A program made the translations under genes and the position numbers. A stretch of 59,363 nucleotides of DNA from Deltaproteobacteria bacterium. Its GTDB lineage: Bacteria > Desulfobacterota > Dissulfuribacteria > Dissulfuribacterales > UBA5754. The DNA lies in contig JAINCN010000034.1 of NCBI GenBank assembly GCA_036574075.1, positions 1-59,363 on the forward strand. The letters are read 5' to 3'. The notes below the pieces were generated by a model that ran no database searches, had not been told where the DNA came from, and saw nothing but the letters and a program-made list of their open reading frames with translations. This document shows positions 29,005-39,291 of the stretch, one piece after another. Position 1 is the stretch's first letter; each line of letters starts with the position of its first letter.

Positions 29005-29429
29005 CAGAGACTCCTCCCCAGGATCTTTTCAGCCATGGTTTTCGCAAAACCCTCCGTCATACCGGCAAGGTCCTTGCGGGCGGCATCAATGGCAGATGTT
29101 ATCTCTGCCATGAGCTGCTGTTTTTTCCCTTCGGCTTCCTTAGAGCCTTCTGCGAGAAGGCGTCGCTCCTCCACCCGGCCCTCTTCCTTGAGCCTTTCCT
29201 TCTCCTGCGCGCCGGCCTTTCGGGCGTCAGCAAGCCTTTTCTGGAAATCTTCCACGAGTTGGGTTGCGTTGCGCTCGAAGCGCTCAACGTCCCCCCGAAG
29301 CCCGGAAAGGCGCGCTTCCCTCTCCTCAAGCATCCTGCGCATGGGCTTGTAAAGCATCGAATTGAGAATCGCCATGAGAATGAGAACTGCGACGATCTCA
29401 ACAAAGAGGGATATGTCCAGATCTATCAT
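29004..29429 (-). CDS. atpF': ATP synthase subunit b'
   Basis: 141 residues from the ATG at 29429, with GGGAGGGGAGA just upstream; a farther in-frame ATG at 29510 falls in the inverted-repeat element and is unlikely. One N-terminal membrane helix (FVEIVAVLILMAILNSMLYKPMRRML) is followed by a coiled coil. Forms a heterodimeric stalk with AtpF. First gene of the F1 operon. Confidence 0.92.
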   Translation of the reverse strand: MIDLDISLFVEIVAVLILMAILNSMLYKPMRRMLEEREARLSGLRGDVERFERNATQLVEDFQKRLADARKAGAQEKERLKEEGRVEERRLLAEGSKEAEGKKQQLMAEITSAIDAARKDLAGMTEGFAKTMAEKILGRSL

Positions 29430-29452
29430 GCTTATCTCCCCTCCCCGTTTAA

Positions 29453-29602
29453 TTAAGGGAACCTCAAAGAATGGCCCTTTCGCCCGATGGCTGCGTTGCT
29501 CGTAGGTCAAAAATGCTCACATACAAGAAGTACGCCCAGCTTTTGGATATCCCGCGCCTTGCCATCGAACGAAATTCTTCATTTCTTAAGGGTTTCCTTT
29601 AA
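29453..29602. repeat. ~150-bp imperfect inverted repeat in the atp operon leader
   Basis: Left arm TTAAGGGAACCTCAAAGAAT and right arm ending GGGTTTCCTTTAA pair imperfectly; GATGGC/GCCATC and AAAGAAT/ATTCTT continue the pairing inward. The middle holds GCGTTGCTCG and AAGAAGTACGCCC, resembling long inverted repeats I associate with deltaproteobacterial genomes. It sits in the 5' leader of atpF'. Confidence 0.55.
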
Positions 29603-29631
29603 TGAATCTTCATTCATTTATAATCTTTTTG

Positions 29632-29660
29632 CTCTTACCTTATTTCATTGGACCTGTCAA
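29632..29660 (-). promoter_or_regulatory. Candidate promoter of the F1 ATP synthase operon
   Basis: Minus strand: TTGACA (29660-29655), 17-bp spacer, TAAGAG (29637-29632). The -35 box is perfect, the -10 box weak. It would give a leader of about 200 nt containing the inverted repeat. The -35 overlaps the last codons of queE, so read-through from queE is also possible. Confidence 0.45.
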
Positions 29661-30328
29661 CAGAGGCAGTGACCGCGAATACCTTCTTGCCTCTCTCCCC
29701 AAATGATCTTGTGGAGCTGGACCTGAAAACGGACAGGCAGCCTGTCATCGAGAATCCAATGCGCCAAAATCATTGGAGAAAGCATCGAAATAACAGGGGA
29801 AAAGAGCACCTGGGCGCGCCTGTGCAATCCTGTATACAGGACCTCTTCGCGTGCCCATTCGTAATCTTCACGTGACACAAGAACGAACTTCACCTGATCC
29901 CCTTTCGTCAAATTTCCTACGTTAAGCGCATTCCAACGTTCAGACATGCCGCTTCCCGGGGTCTTGCGATCAAGGACCTTCACAACGCCGGAAGGCACCC
30001 CTTCCAAGGAAAGGCTTCCGTTTGTCTCGAGAATGACCCGTGCCCCCTCGGCCAAGAGGGCTTCCATGAGGTTGATGGAGCCCTCCTGGAGCAGTGGTTC
30101 ACCTCCCGTGACCAGCACACGGGAAACTTGGGCCTTTCTCCACTCTTCAATGAGATCTGCCACACTCCGCTCTTCCCCGCCCTGATACGCATAACGAGTA
30201 TCGCAATAAGTACACCGGAGGTTGCATCCAGCAAGGCGGATGAAAAAACAAGGCCATCCTATATCATCCCCTTCACCCTGGATGCTCAGGAAGGTCTCTG
30301 TAACACGAAGTACCTCTTTACTTTCCAT
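29657..30328 (-). CDS. queE: 7-carboxy-7-deazaguanine synthase
   Basis: About 223 residues from the ATG at 30328 (a GTG four codons upstream is possible). Radical SAM enzyme with CNLRCTYCDT (CX3CX2C), preceded by ETFLSIQGEGDDIGWPCFFIRLAGC, and VTGGEPLLQ plus ETNGSL. It converts 6-carboxytetrahydropterin to CDG in queuosine/preQ0 synthesis. queD lies 220 bp upstream in the same direction with repeat copy 6 between them. Confidence 0.94.
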   Translation of the reverse strand: MESKEVLRVTETFLSIQGEGDDIGWPCFFIRLAGCNLRCTYCDTRYAYQGGEERSVADLIEEWRKAQVSRVLVTGGEPLLQEGSINLMEALLAEGARVILETNGSLSLEGVPSGVVKVLDRKTPGSGMSERWNALNVGNLTKGDQVKFVLVSREDYEWAREEVLYTGLHRRAQVLFSPVISMLSPMILAHWILDDRLPVRFQVQLHKIIWGERQEGIRGHCLC

Positions 30329-30353
30329 CCCCGATCGCACCTAAAAAATCCTT

Positions 30354-30506
30354 CCTGAATCCCTGGGCCGACGGCCGAGGTATTTGCGTCCATGGGGGCA
30401 GATTTGCCGTTCGAGCCCCATCCGTGGGCGCCTCCATCCACAAATACCCCGAACGCCGGCTTATTTTGAAAAATGCTAAGTTAAGTTCATATCTCACGGA
30501 TTCAGG
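30354..30506 (+). repeat. Palindromic repeat element, copy 6 (153 bp, subfamily B, internal deletion)
   Basis: Termini CCTGAATCCCTGGG and CTCACGGATTCAGG. Relative to the 174-bp form it lacks about 21 bp, namely the first half of hairpin A (TTCCGTGCGGCAAATAG). The right part has the GTTAAGTTCATAT arm of subfamily B. The long stem is mismatched (GCCGACGGCC against GAACGCCGGC), suggesting exchange or decay. It separates queD from queE. Confidence 0.87.
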
Positions 30507-30548
30507 CAGTTAAATGGCCGATATCTGCGCTGAATCCTGTCACCGGCA

Positions 30549-30920
30549 TCATTCCCAATATGTGACGCCCGATCGAGGCGTTTCGCTGACGGTCACGCGG
30601 GAGACGGACACATCTGGCCGATGAGCAAGGGCATCTTGCACCCTCCTGAAAATATGGGCTGCGATCAGTTCCGAGGAAGGGTTCTTCTCCCGAAATTCAT
30701 CGATCTCATTGAGGTTCTTGTGGTCGAGGTCGTCGAGGACCTGCGATACAGCCTTTTTGAGGTCCCGGAAATCGATCCCCATGCCGATACTGTCAAGACG
30801 CTCCGTTCGGACCGCAACCTCCACACCCCAATTGTGACCGTGCAGACGTTCACAGTTTCCCGGATAGTTTCTCAGGTAATGGGCGGCGGAGAACTCCATT
30901 TTCACAAAGATCTCATACAT
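30549..30920 (-). CDS. queD: 6-carboxy-5,6,7,8-tetrahydropterin synthase
   Basis: 123 residues from the ATG at 30920, preceded by AGGAGG; the frame extends upstream into yggS and is not used. Zinc histidines in FSAAHYL and CERLHGHNWGVEV, and the catalytic ...DHKNLNEI region, are typical of the 6-pyruvoyl-tetrahydropterin synthase/QueD fold. It supplies the substrate of QueE. It starts just inside the stop region of yggS (4-bp gap). Confidence 0.94.
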   Translation of the reverse strand: MYEIFVKMEFSAAHYLRNYPGNCERLHGHNWGVEVAVRTERLDSIGMGIDFRDLKKAVSQVLDDLDHKNLNEIDEFREKNPSSELIAAHIFRRVQDALAHRPDVSVSRVTVSETPRSGVTYWE

Positions 30921-30924
30921 CACA

Positions 30925-31632
30925 TTATACCTCCTGTCTCGGAATGCGCGGCCCGAAAAGGGCGGTGCCGATCCTGACGACCGTGGCGCCTTCCTCAATG
31001 GCGACCTCAAAATCATGGGACATGCCCATGGAAAGCTCGGTGAGCGGACACGTCAGCCGCCCGAGATCGTTCATGCGGTCCCGTAATTCCCTGAGGGCGC
31101 GAAACCACCCCCTCGCATCCTCCGGGTCTTCGGAAAAAGGGGGGATCGCCATGAGGCCCCGAATCGCAACAGACCCGAAGCGTTTCGACTTCTCCAGAAA
31201 TACAGGCAGGTCTTCCGGCAGGATCCCGCCCTTCGAGGCCTCATGTCCCACGTTTATCTGAAGGAAGACGGGCATGACACGTCCCATTTCTTTAGAGACC
31301 CTGTCTATCGCTTCGAAAAGCCGCAGGTCGTCTACGGACTGGATGTATGAAAAGGACTCACACACACGGCGCACCTTATTCTTCTGAAGACGGCCGATGA
31401 AGTGCCATTCGCCGTTCTGGGATGCCTCACCAAGATCCTCCCGTTTCAAAAGGGCCTCCTGCAGGTAATTCTCCCCGAAAAGGCGTTGGCCCAGATCCAT
31501 GGCCTCCCGAATGGTTGCAGCGGACACTCCTTTCGTAACAGCAAGGATCCGGACGTCCTCTGGAGAGCGCCCTGCCCGAAGGGCCGCCTGCGCGACCCGG
31601 CTTCTCACATCGTGTAAACGCTGCTCAAGCAT
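30925..31632 (-). CDS. yggS: YggS family PLP homeostasis protein
   Basis: 235 residues, single TIM-barrel domain. PLP lysine in ILAVTKGVS, then FGENYLQEAL, WHFIGRLQKNKVR, SVDDLRLFEAIDR and LSMGMSHDFEVAIEEGATVVRIGTALFG. Regulates cellular PLP level. Overlaps maf by 8 bp. Confidence 0.95.
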   Translation of the reverse strand: MLEQRLHDVRSRVAQAALRAGRSPEDVRILAVTKGVSAATIREAMDLGQRLFGENYLQEALLKREDLGEASQNGEWHFIGRLQKNKVRRVCESFSYIQSVDDLRLFEAIDRVSKEMGRVMPVFLQINVGHEASKGGILPEDLPVFLEKSKRFGSVAIRGLMAIPPFSEDPEDARGWFRALRELRDRMNDLGRLTCPLTELSMGMSHDFEVAIEEGATVVRIGTALFGPRIPRQEV

Positions 31633-32272
31633 CCCCTAGCCCCCCTTCATGAGACCTGGGTGTAATGGCCCCGACCCTTTTGAGGACGGAAACGAGCTCG
31701 CATAGAGGCAGGCCCACCACGTTCGTATAAGAACCCTCGATCCTCTCTACGAGAAAGGCCCCGGCTCCCTGGATCGCATAGCTTCCGGCCTTGTCCATGG
31801 GCTCACCGCCATCCACGTAGGACCCGATGACGGCCTCATCCACAGGGGCGATCCACACACCGGTCGTCACCGAAAAGTCCTCGGCAGGCCCCAGCCCATC
31901 CGGGGGAAGAATGCAACACACGGTCACGACCTCGTGACGTCTGCCTGCAAGACGTCGAAGGGTCTCCCGGGCATCGTAGGCATCCCGGGGTTTTCCAATG
32001 ATCTGCCCATCGAAAACCACAACAGTATCCGCCCCGATGACTAGGGAATCAGGATACAAACGGGAGACATCATGGACCTTTTCCCAGGCCGTTCGGCGGG
32101 CGTATCTCTCTGGAGACTCTCCAACCCGGGGCTCGGGCTCCCTGCCTTGGGAAGGCGCGACCACAACATCGATTCCCAAACCGAAGAGGAGCGAACGACG
32201 GCGGGGGGAGGCGGAGGCGAGGACTATGGGGATGGCAGCCTGAAAAGGGCCCGAGCGTTTGTACTCGTGCAT
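31625..32272 (-). CDS. maf: Maf/YceF/YhdE nucleoside triphosphate pyrophosphatase
   Basis: 215 residues. VLASASPRRRSLLFGLG and GADTVVVFDGQIIGKP are the Maf signatures; GSYAIQGAGAFLVERIEGSYTNVVGLP ends the active site. It hydrolyses modified or canonical NTPs. Slightly long N-terminus before the conserved motif, so the start could be later. Overlaps tatD by 49 bp at its 5' end. Confidence 0.92.
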   Translation of the reverse strand: MHEYKRSGPFQAAIPIVLASASPRRRSLLFGLGIDVVVAPSQGREPEPRVGESPERYARRTAWEKVHDVSRLYPDSLVIGADTVVVFDGQIIGKPRDAYDARETLRRLAGRRHEVVTVCCILPPDGLGPAEDFSVTTGVWIAPVDEAVIGSYVDGGEPMDKAGSYAIQGAGAFLVERIEGSYTNVVGLPLCELVSVLKRVGAITPRSHEGGLGDA

Positions 32273-33033
32273 GATGCCACTTCCTCTAAAGAAATGTTCC
32301 TGATCCGTGCAATCGCCTCGGCCACGAGGACAACCCGTGCTGGCTCATTGGGACGGCCCCGAAAAGGGATGGGACTCAGATATGGGGAATCCGTCTCGAT
32401 GAGCAGTCGGTCGAGAGGGACGTAAGCCACTACGCTCCGTAGGATGTCGGCCTTGGGAAATGTCACGATACCGGTGATGGAAAGATAAAAACCGAGGTCC
32501 AATACCCTGCGGGCAAGGTCCACGTCCCCGGAATAACAATGGAAGACCCCTGTAAGACCCTCTACTCGAGGCTGGATGCAGGCGAGGATATCATCGTGGG
32601 CCTCCCGATCATGGATCACGACAGGAAGACCGGCTCTGCGGGCCAGATCCACCAGGTAGATGAAGACCTCCTGCTGGATATACCTGGGAGAGAATTCCTT
32701 GGCATAGTCAAGGCCGATCTCCCCAATGGCAACCACCTTGGGATGATGCAGCAGTCCCTCCAGGGCGGAGAAATCATCGGAAGTGACATGTGCGGCATCG
32801 TGCGGATGGATCCCCACTGCAGCATAGACATTTTCGAAATCCTCTGCGATGGCCACGGCCCTGCGGGAACTATGCGCATCGATACCGATAGTCACCATCT
32901 GGACCACGCCGGCATCCTCTGCGCGCTCGATTACCTCGTCCGGGCCCCTCGAGAGGGGAGGAAGATCGAGATGGACATGAGTATCGACGAAATAGGGGCG
33001 AACGGCCCCTTTGTCACGAAGGGCATTGCCCAT
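32224..33033 (-). CDS. tatD: TatD family deoxyribonuclease/hydrolase
   Basis: 269 residues from the ATG at 33033 (GGAG about 10 bases upstream). Metal ligands in FVDTHVHLDL, GIHPHDA, AIGEIGLDYAKE, VIHDREAH, HCYSGD and IETDSPYLSP, all in order. 3'-5' DNase/RNase family. The start overlaps the 3' end of the histidine kinase by 20 bp. Confidence 0.94.
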   Translation of the reverse strand: MGNALRDKGAVRPYFVDTHVHLDLPPLSRGPDEVIERAEDAGVVQMVTIGIDAHSSRRAVAIAEDFENVYAAVGIHPHDAAHVTSDDFSALEGLLHHPKVVAIGEIGLDYAKEFSPRYIQQEVFIYLVDLARRAGLPVVIHDREAHDDILACIQPRVEGLTGVFHCYSGDVDLARRVLDLGFYLSITGIVTFPKADILRSVVAYVPLDRLLIETDSPYLSPIPFRGRPNEPARVVLVAEAIARIRNISLEEVASCTSTNARALFRLPSP

Positions 33034-34462
33034 CCGGAAGACATATCTCCACAGTCGTGCCTCCAAATCTGTTACGCGCAAGGGTCAGATGCCCATCGTG
33101 GAGCTCTACAACCCTTTTTGCAAGGGTGAGACCGATTCCCATTCCTTGGGTCTTCGTGGTGAAAAAGGGCTCGTCGACCCGATGGAGATGTCCTTTCGCG
33201 ATCCCAAGACCAGTATCCGTGATCTGGATCACGGTTCTGTCCTTCACTTGACTCACTGAAACGGTGAGGAGCCCTCCCTCCGGCATGGCCTCTATGGCGT
33301 TCTTGAAAAGATGGATGAGGGCCTGCTGAAATAGCGTGGCATCCAGGTCGAGTACGAGGTCCTTTTTCAGCATGCATACATGGCGGGTGATCCCATGCCG
33401 TTCGAGCTCTGACTGCAAGAGGATCAGACAGGCATCTATCAGTGGATACAGGGAAACCGCCTCCCGATGGAGGACGGTAGATGCGCTCGAAAAGGCAAAA
33501 AGCTCGGCAAGGACACCTTCAAGACGCCGTATCTCATTTACGATGATCTCCGCGTGTCCCTTGAGCTCCGGATCCACGAGTTTTTTTCGAAGGAGATTTG
33601 CCACACCTCCGATGCACGTCAAGGGATTGCGAAGTTCGTGCAGAAGCTGGTCGGACATCCTGCCAAGCAGGGCGCGTCTTTCGGCCTCCATGAGGAGGTC
33701 TTGTTTTTCCTCGAGCGCAATTGCAAGCCGCTCCTGGGAACCGAGACGCTCTTCGAGATGGCTGCATGACCTGGCCTTGAAAATCGCTATGGACGCAAGG
33801 GCTGCAAATACCTGGAGCGATTCCACATCATCCTGGGTAATGGGGCGCCGGGTCACAAAATTGTCAGCGAGTATGACCCCATACCTCTCCACGTCGGTAT
33901 GCAGGGGCACGACAACGAATTCGCCAAGACCAAGACCGTCCCATAAATCCGCCGGCTCTCCCGACCATCCCTGGCGGTCTCCATCAGTGACCACGCACAC
34001 GCTCATATCTTCGAATGCCCGCACGAGAGGATGGGAGCGGTCATCGAGGGAGACACGGATCCGCCTCACCAATTGGGACAAGTAGTGATGGCTGTCACGC
34101 GCCGCTTTTACGCTCTCGGCCAGGATCTCCTGGAGGGTGAGGCCACGAGAGGCGATCTCGGACCAGATGCGGTAGGCATCCTCCTTGCTGGATGGCCCTA
34201 CCGCCATGTAACCTTCCAGCAATTTCCCTTCGGAATCCGGACGAAAGAGGATAGCCCGATTGAATCCAAACCCTTCGCCTGCCGTGACCCCCACAAGCAC
34301 GGCCTGAAGGATGGCATCCAGGTCATTCGTCATAAGAAACGTGGTATTGAGGCGAGAGACGACCTCGCGGAGACAATGTATATGTCGTGATACTGTTTGG
34401 GCAGAATGTGCCACGCTTGTCACACTATCACTCGTATTATCTATGGATGGATAAGGATTCAT
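33014..34462 (-). CDS. GAF-domain sensor histidine kinase
   Basis: 482 residues from the ATG at 34462; a farther in-frame ATG at 34543 lies in the AT-rich promoter area. N-terminal GAF-like sensor (about residues 30-220, GFNRAILFRP ... YGVILADNF), a coiled-coil linker, H-box LLHELRNPLTCIGG (about 274), N-box HLFKNAIEAMPEGG, G1 DTGLGIAKG and G2 GMGIGLTLAKRVVELHDGH. Soluble, no membrane helices. No response regulator is adjacent; the sigma-54 activator at 37.4 kb has no receiver domain. Confidence 0.9.
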   Translation of the reverse strand: MNPYPSIDNTSDSVTSVAHSAQTVSRHIHCLREVVSRLNTTFLMTNDLDAILQAVLVGVTAGEGFGFNRAILFRPDSEGKLLEGYMAVGPSSKEDAYRIWSEIASRGLTLQEILAESVKAARDSHHYLSQLVRRIRVSLDDRSHPLVRAFEDMSVCVVTDGDRQGWSGEPADLWDGLGLGEFVVVPLHTDVERYGVILADNFVTRRPITQDDVESLQVFAALASIAIFKARSCSHLEERLGSQERLAIALEEKQDLLMEAERRALLGRMSDQLLHELRNPLTCIGGVANLLRKKLVDPELKGHAEIIVNEIRRLEGVLAELFAFSSASTVLHREAVSLYPLIDACLILLQSELERHGITRHVCMLKKDLVLDLDATLFQQALIHLFKNAIEAMPEGGLLTVSVSQVKDRTVIQITDTGLGIAKGHLHRVDEPFFTTKTQGMGIGLTLAKRVVELHDGHLTLARNRFGGTTVEICLPDGQCPS

Positions 34463-34586
34463 GGCTCTTATCGGCGGACAGAAGGAAACATCCTCCCACT
34501 TGACAGGATAATTTTCTAATATAACATGTTTTACATATAACATCCCTCACAGGGATAAAAAATCACTTAAAGGAGGGTATCACACA

Positions 34587-34838
34587 ATGCGCGTCAGGAT
34601 TCTCTCAATTCTTTGTGCCATGGTCCTTTCCGTCGGCATGTCCGGCGTCTCCATTGCCGGCGGCAAGTGCAAGGGCGAGGTCAAGTCGATCGAGGGTAAC
34701 ACCCTCGTCATCAATTGCCAGGGCGGCGAGGAGATGAAGGTCACAGTGGATAACCCTGGTGATTACAAGGCAGGCGATAAGGTCGAAGCTGCTGACGGCA
34801 AAGTAAAGAAGGCCAAAAAGAAGGTCGAAGGCTGCTAA
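34587..34838 (+). CDS. Small secreted protein of unknown function
   Basis: 83 residues with AGGAGG seven bases before the ATG. Residues 1-25 are a clear signal peptide ending SIAGG. The mature part has a GEVKSIEGNTLVINC strand, as in small beta-barrel domains, then a Lys-rich tail (KVKKAKKKVEGC) and three Cys. The upstream 60 bp contain a TTGACA and two TATAAC boxes, but spacing is not standard. A strong terminator follows, so it is monocistronic. Function not recognised. Confidence 0.75.
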   Translation: MRVRILSILCAMVLSVGMSGVSIAGGKCKGEVKSIEGNTLVINCQGGEEMKVTVDNPGDYKAGDKVEAADGKVKKAKKKVEGC

Positions 34839-34862
34839 TAGCCTAAAACTCGCTAGACTTCT

Positions 34863-34900
34863 GGGGGGAAAGGGATGACCTTTCCCCCTTTTTCTTTTTT
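34863..34900 (+). terminator. Rho-independent terminator
   Basis: GGGGGAAAGG and CCTTTCCCCC form a 10-bp stem with a 5-nt loop, followed by a T-rich run (TTTTTCTTTTTT). It ends the small secreted-protein gene and also lies just past the 3' end of rpe. Confidence 0.9.
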
Positions 34901-34913
34901 TTCTTTTTTCCCC

Positions 34914-35576
34914 TCACCTTTTGCTGGCCAAGGCCTTCAAACGCTTAATGGCGTCTACGTAATCTCCGGCCCCGAGGATCGCGGAACCTGCGACACATAC
35001 GTCTGCGCCGGCTTTTGCCACCTCTTGAATGGTCTCGGAGGAGATCCCCCCATCCACCTCGATGGAAACCCCTAATCCCCTTCGGAAGATCATCTCCTTG
35101 ACGGCGCGGATCTTTGCTATTGAAGAGGGGATAAACCTCTGGCCTCCGAAACCCGGGTTGACGCCCATTATGAGCACGAAATCCAGGTCATCAAGAATGT
35201 ATTCGAGAGTGAGGGGAGAAGTGCCAGGGTTGAGAACGGCGCCTGCTAAGGCCCCCAGATCCCGAATCCGGAGAAGGGTACGGTGGATATGGATACAGGT
35301 CTCCACATGAACGGAGATCCATGAGGCACCCGCCTCGGCAAAGGCCTCGAGATACCGGTCTGGGTCCTCGATCATGAGATGCACGTCGAGGGGGAGATCC
35401 GTGACCTTTCGAATGGAGGAGACGACCGAGGGACCGATAGTGATGTTCGGGACGAATCTCCCATCCATCACATCCACATGGATGACATCGGCACCGGCTG
35501 CCTCCAGCGCCCGCACCTCGTCCCCGAGCCTGCTAAAATCCGCCGACAGGATGGATGGGGCAATTCGCATGGACAT
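34914..35576 (-). CDS. rpe: Ribulose-phosphate 3-epimerase
   Basis: 220 residues from ATG 35576 (a second ATG two codons later is equally possible). Motifs APSILSADFSRLGDEV, IHVDVMDGRFVPN, VDVHLMI (here LDVHLMIED), LIMGVNPGFGGQRF and EVDGGI carry the metal and catalytic residues. Pentose phosphate/Calvin cycle enzyme. The start follows the stop of the upstream hypothetical gene by 1 bp. Confidence 0.96.
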   Translation of the reverse strand: MSMRIAPSILSADFSRLGDEVRALEAAGADVIHVDVMDGRFVPNITIGPSVVSSIRKVTDLPLDVHLMIEDPDRYLEAFAEAGASWISVHVETCIHIHRTLLRIRDLGALAGAVLNPGTSPLTLEYILDDLDFVLIMGVNPGFGGQRFIPSSIAKIRAVKEMIFRRGLGVSIEVDGGISSETIQEVAKAGADVCVAGSAILGAGDYVDAIKRLKALASKR

Positions 35577-35577
35577 G

Positions 35578-36021
35578 TCAACGTTTCTCCATATGATCCG
35601 AAAGGCTGACGACGCGCCTCCCGCCGGACGGACGGGGCTTGGGAGGATTATCGTCCTCCAGCGGCCCCTCAGGGGGAGAAGCAAGACCACTGTGGGGGAC
35701 AGATGCCGCGAGCAGGGAACGGTACTGTTCCGCAAGCCCGGGGTTTAGGTCCTTGCCATAGATGAAACAGGAGATGTGACTCCTCTGGATACGCACTGCC
35801 GACATTGTAAAAACGGAAAGGACATGGGGCCGAACCACCGCCCCCTTGGCCTGATCGAAAACGACGGTGCATGGGAAATAAAGATCGAGGAATGCGGCCT
35901 TTTCAAGGGCGAAAAGGGCGGTCTCTGTCTGCTGATTGTAACGGATCTCTCCGAGGAGAAATCCGAGACCGCTCACCTCAATGAGAACTATCTCCCTCGC
36001 GTTCTGCCTCAGTTGCACTGG
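35578..36021 (-). CDS. Hypothetical protein between pcnB and rpe
   Basis: About 147 residues from a GTG at 36021 that has GGAGGAG eight bases upstream; it overlaps the 3' end of pcnB by 44 bp. The frame stays open further into pcnB. The N-terminal half is beta-rich and hydrophobic (EIVLIEVSGLGFLLGEIRYN, FLDLYFPCTVVFDQAKG); the C-terminal third is Pro/Ser-rich and probably disordered. Family not recognised. Translational overlaps on both sides suggest it is made with PcnB and Rpe. Confidence 0.65.
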   Translation of the reverse strand, partial: PVQLRQNAREIVLIEVSGLGFLLGEIRYNQQTETALFALEKAAFLDLYFPCTVVFDQAKGAVVRPHVLSVFTMSAVRIQRSHISCFIYGKDLNPGLAEQYRSLLAASVPHSGLASPPEGPLEDDNPPKPRPSGGRRVVSLSDHMEKR

Positions 36022-37402
36022 GCCTGCTCCTCCTTTTTCTTCCTCTTCCTCTTCGCCGCGGTGACCTGTCATCCCTATCAGGCTGGGCGAGATGGGGATC
36101 CGGGCCGATGCCTGGAAGCCCACGCGCCTCCTGAACCGCATTAAACAACCGGACTGTATCCTGAAACGTCGGCTTGTTCCAGACCCTCTTAGGCCAGCTG
36201 CCCTTTTTCATGCACAGATCGAGGGGAAAAAGATTGGCCAGGATGAGGGAGGCCCGGTCCCTGACCGCCTTCTTGAAGTCGTAAGGAAAAATAAGTGCGT
36301 TCAAGAGTTCCCGCACCTGAGCAGTGGGCCAACGGAGCCTGTCTGTTCGAAGGGCATCCCATTCGGACTTTACCTCGAGAGCGGGATAGGCGAAAAGGGC
36401 GAGAAGAAAGGACTCGTCCACCGGCGATCCGCTCGAGATCATCGTATCCACATGGGCGAAAAGGGCAAGAAGGAGACGCACCGTTTCTTCCGCTCCGGAT
36501 CCATCGAGGGCATGGGCGTAACCTGGAAAGATGACATGAAAAAGCCCGCTCTTGAGCATGAGTTCCGCCCAGGCACGAGAGGCCCCTGACTGTATGTCCT
36601 TGAGCCATTCGTCGCGGATCCGAGGGGTAGCGCACATACAGATCTTCTGGCCGTTTCGAAGGATCGCGTCCCAGGTCTTGGGCTCGATCACAAATCCGCA
36701 ACGGGCCGCATGCCGGATCGCCCGCATCATGCGCACGGGATCCCGAGAAAAACGCCTGTCCGGTTCACCAATGACACGGATCACGCCGGCATTGAGATCG
36801 GCCATGCCCCCGACGTGGTCGATCACGCTGAAATCAGCGATGTTGTAAAAAAGTCCGTTGATCGTAAGGTCCCGACGAAAGGCGTCCTCCTGCGGGGAAC
36901 CATAGACGTCATTTTCGAGCCGGTCGTCCTGGAGGCACTCCACATCCTCTTCGGCGCGTCTTCTGAAGGTCGAGACCTCGATCACCTTTCCTCCGCGAAA
37001 GTATACATGGACGAGCCGGAAACGCTTTCCGATGATCCTGCTGTGGGCAAAGATCTTCCGAATCTCCTCTGGACGCGCGTTTGTCCCCACGTCAAAGTCC
37101 TTGGGGCGTTTGCCCAAAAGGAGGTCGCGCACGCTCCCTCCCACGAGATAGGCGATAAACCCGTGATCTTTGAGTCTGTATAGGACCTTGAGCGCCTCCC
37201 GGTCGATGTCCTTTCTGCTAATGGGGTGCTCAGACCGGGGTATGATGAGAGGAAGACCCTCATCAAAGGGCTGGCGGCCTGCATGTTCAGATGCCCGTGT
37301 GGGAAGGCATTCTCCGTCGGCATTATCCCCGCTAAAATAGGTCCGGCACGAGGAATTCTCCTTGTCAACACCCTGATTTTCTACGCTTTTCCAATTCTTC
37401 AT
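35978..37402 (-). CDS. pcnB: Poly(A) polymerase I (PcnB-type CCA-adding superfamily)
   Basis: 474 residues. Nucleotidyltransferase core AYLVGGSVRDLLLGKRPKDFDVGT and RIIGKRFRLVHVYF, then RRDLTINGLFYN and DPVRMMRAIRHAARCGF. The RIIGKRFRL motif and basic C-terminal tail (RRRGRGRKRRSR) favour PcnB over CCA-adding enzyme. It adds 3' poly(A) tails that speed RNA decay. The first 50 residues before the fold are not conserved-looking, so the true start may be downstream. Confidence 0.9.
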   Translation of the reverse strand: MKNWKSVENQGVDKENSSCRTYFSGDNADGECLPTRASEHAGRQPFDEGLPLIIPRSEHPISRKDIDREALKVLYRLKDHGFIAYLVGGSVRDLLLGKRPKDFDVGTNARPEEIRKIFAHSRIIGKRFRLVHVYFRGGKVIEVSTFRRRAEEDVECLQDDRLENDVYGSPQEDAFRRDLTINGLFYNIADFSVIDHVGGMADLNAGVIRVIGEPDRRFSRDPVRMMRAIRHAARCGFVIEPKTWDAILRNGQKICMCATPRIRDEWLKDIQSGASRAWAELMLKSGLFHVIFPGYAHALDGSGAEETVRLLLALFAHVDTMISSGSPVDESFLLALFAYPALEVKSEWDALRTDRLRWPTAQVRELLNALIFPYDFKKAVRDRASLILANLFPLDLCMKKGSWPKRVWNKPTFQDTVRLFNAVQEARGLPGIGPDPHLAQPDRDDRSPRRRGRGRKRRSRPSATEAEREGDSSH

Positions 37403-37419
37403 GGTAGGAAAGGACAGGG

Positions 37420-39060
<1,641 letters not shown>

Positions 39061-39291
39061 GATTGCGCAAGATGGAAAAACTTCTGGATGGAGTCTCTGG
39101 GGTTAGGACTTCTGTCAACCTATCTTATATGCCTTTCCTCCAAAGGCAAGAGAAAATGGTCAGATGATGGATGGCCTTCGATGGGTGGGCATGTTCTCCT
39201 CGGCACGTTTGATGATCCCACGGACCAGCCGATTTTCAGGCTACCCACGATTCGAGCAAGGCTTTACTTCTCTCCGTCCAATAGCTATTTT

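Noticed and set aside
30341-30548. Possible preQ1 riboswitch before queE or queD
   Set aside because: The gap is filled by repeat copy 6. No compact H-type pseudoknot or GGxxxC-like aptamer next to a ribosome site was visible, and the genes make the precursor rather than import it.
34500-34541. Promoter TTGACA plus TATAAC before the small secreted protein gene
   Set aside because: The spacing is 14 bp to the first TATAAC and 30 bp to the second, both outside the normal range, so it was not listed as a feature.
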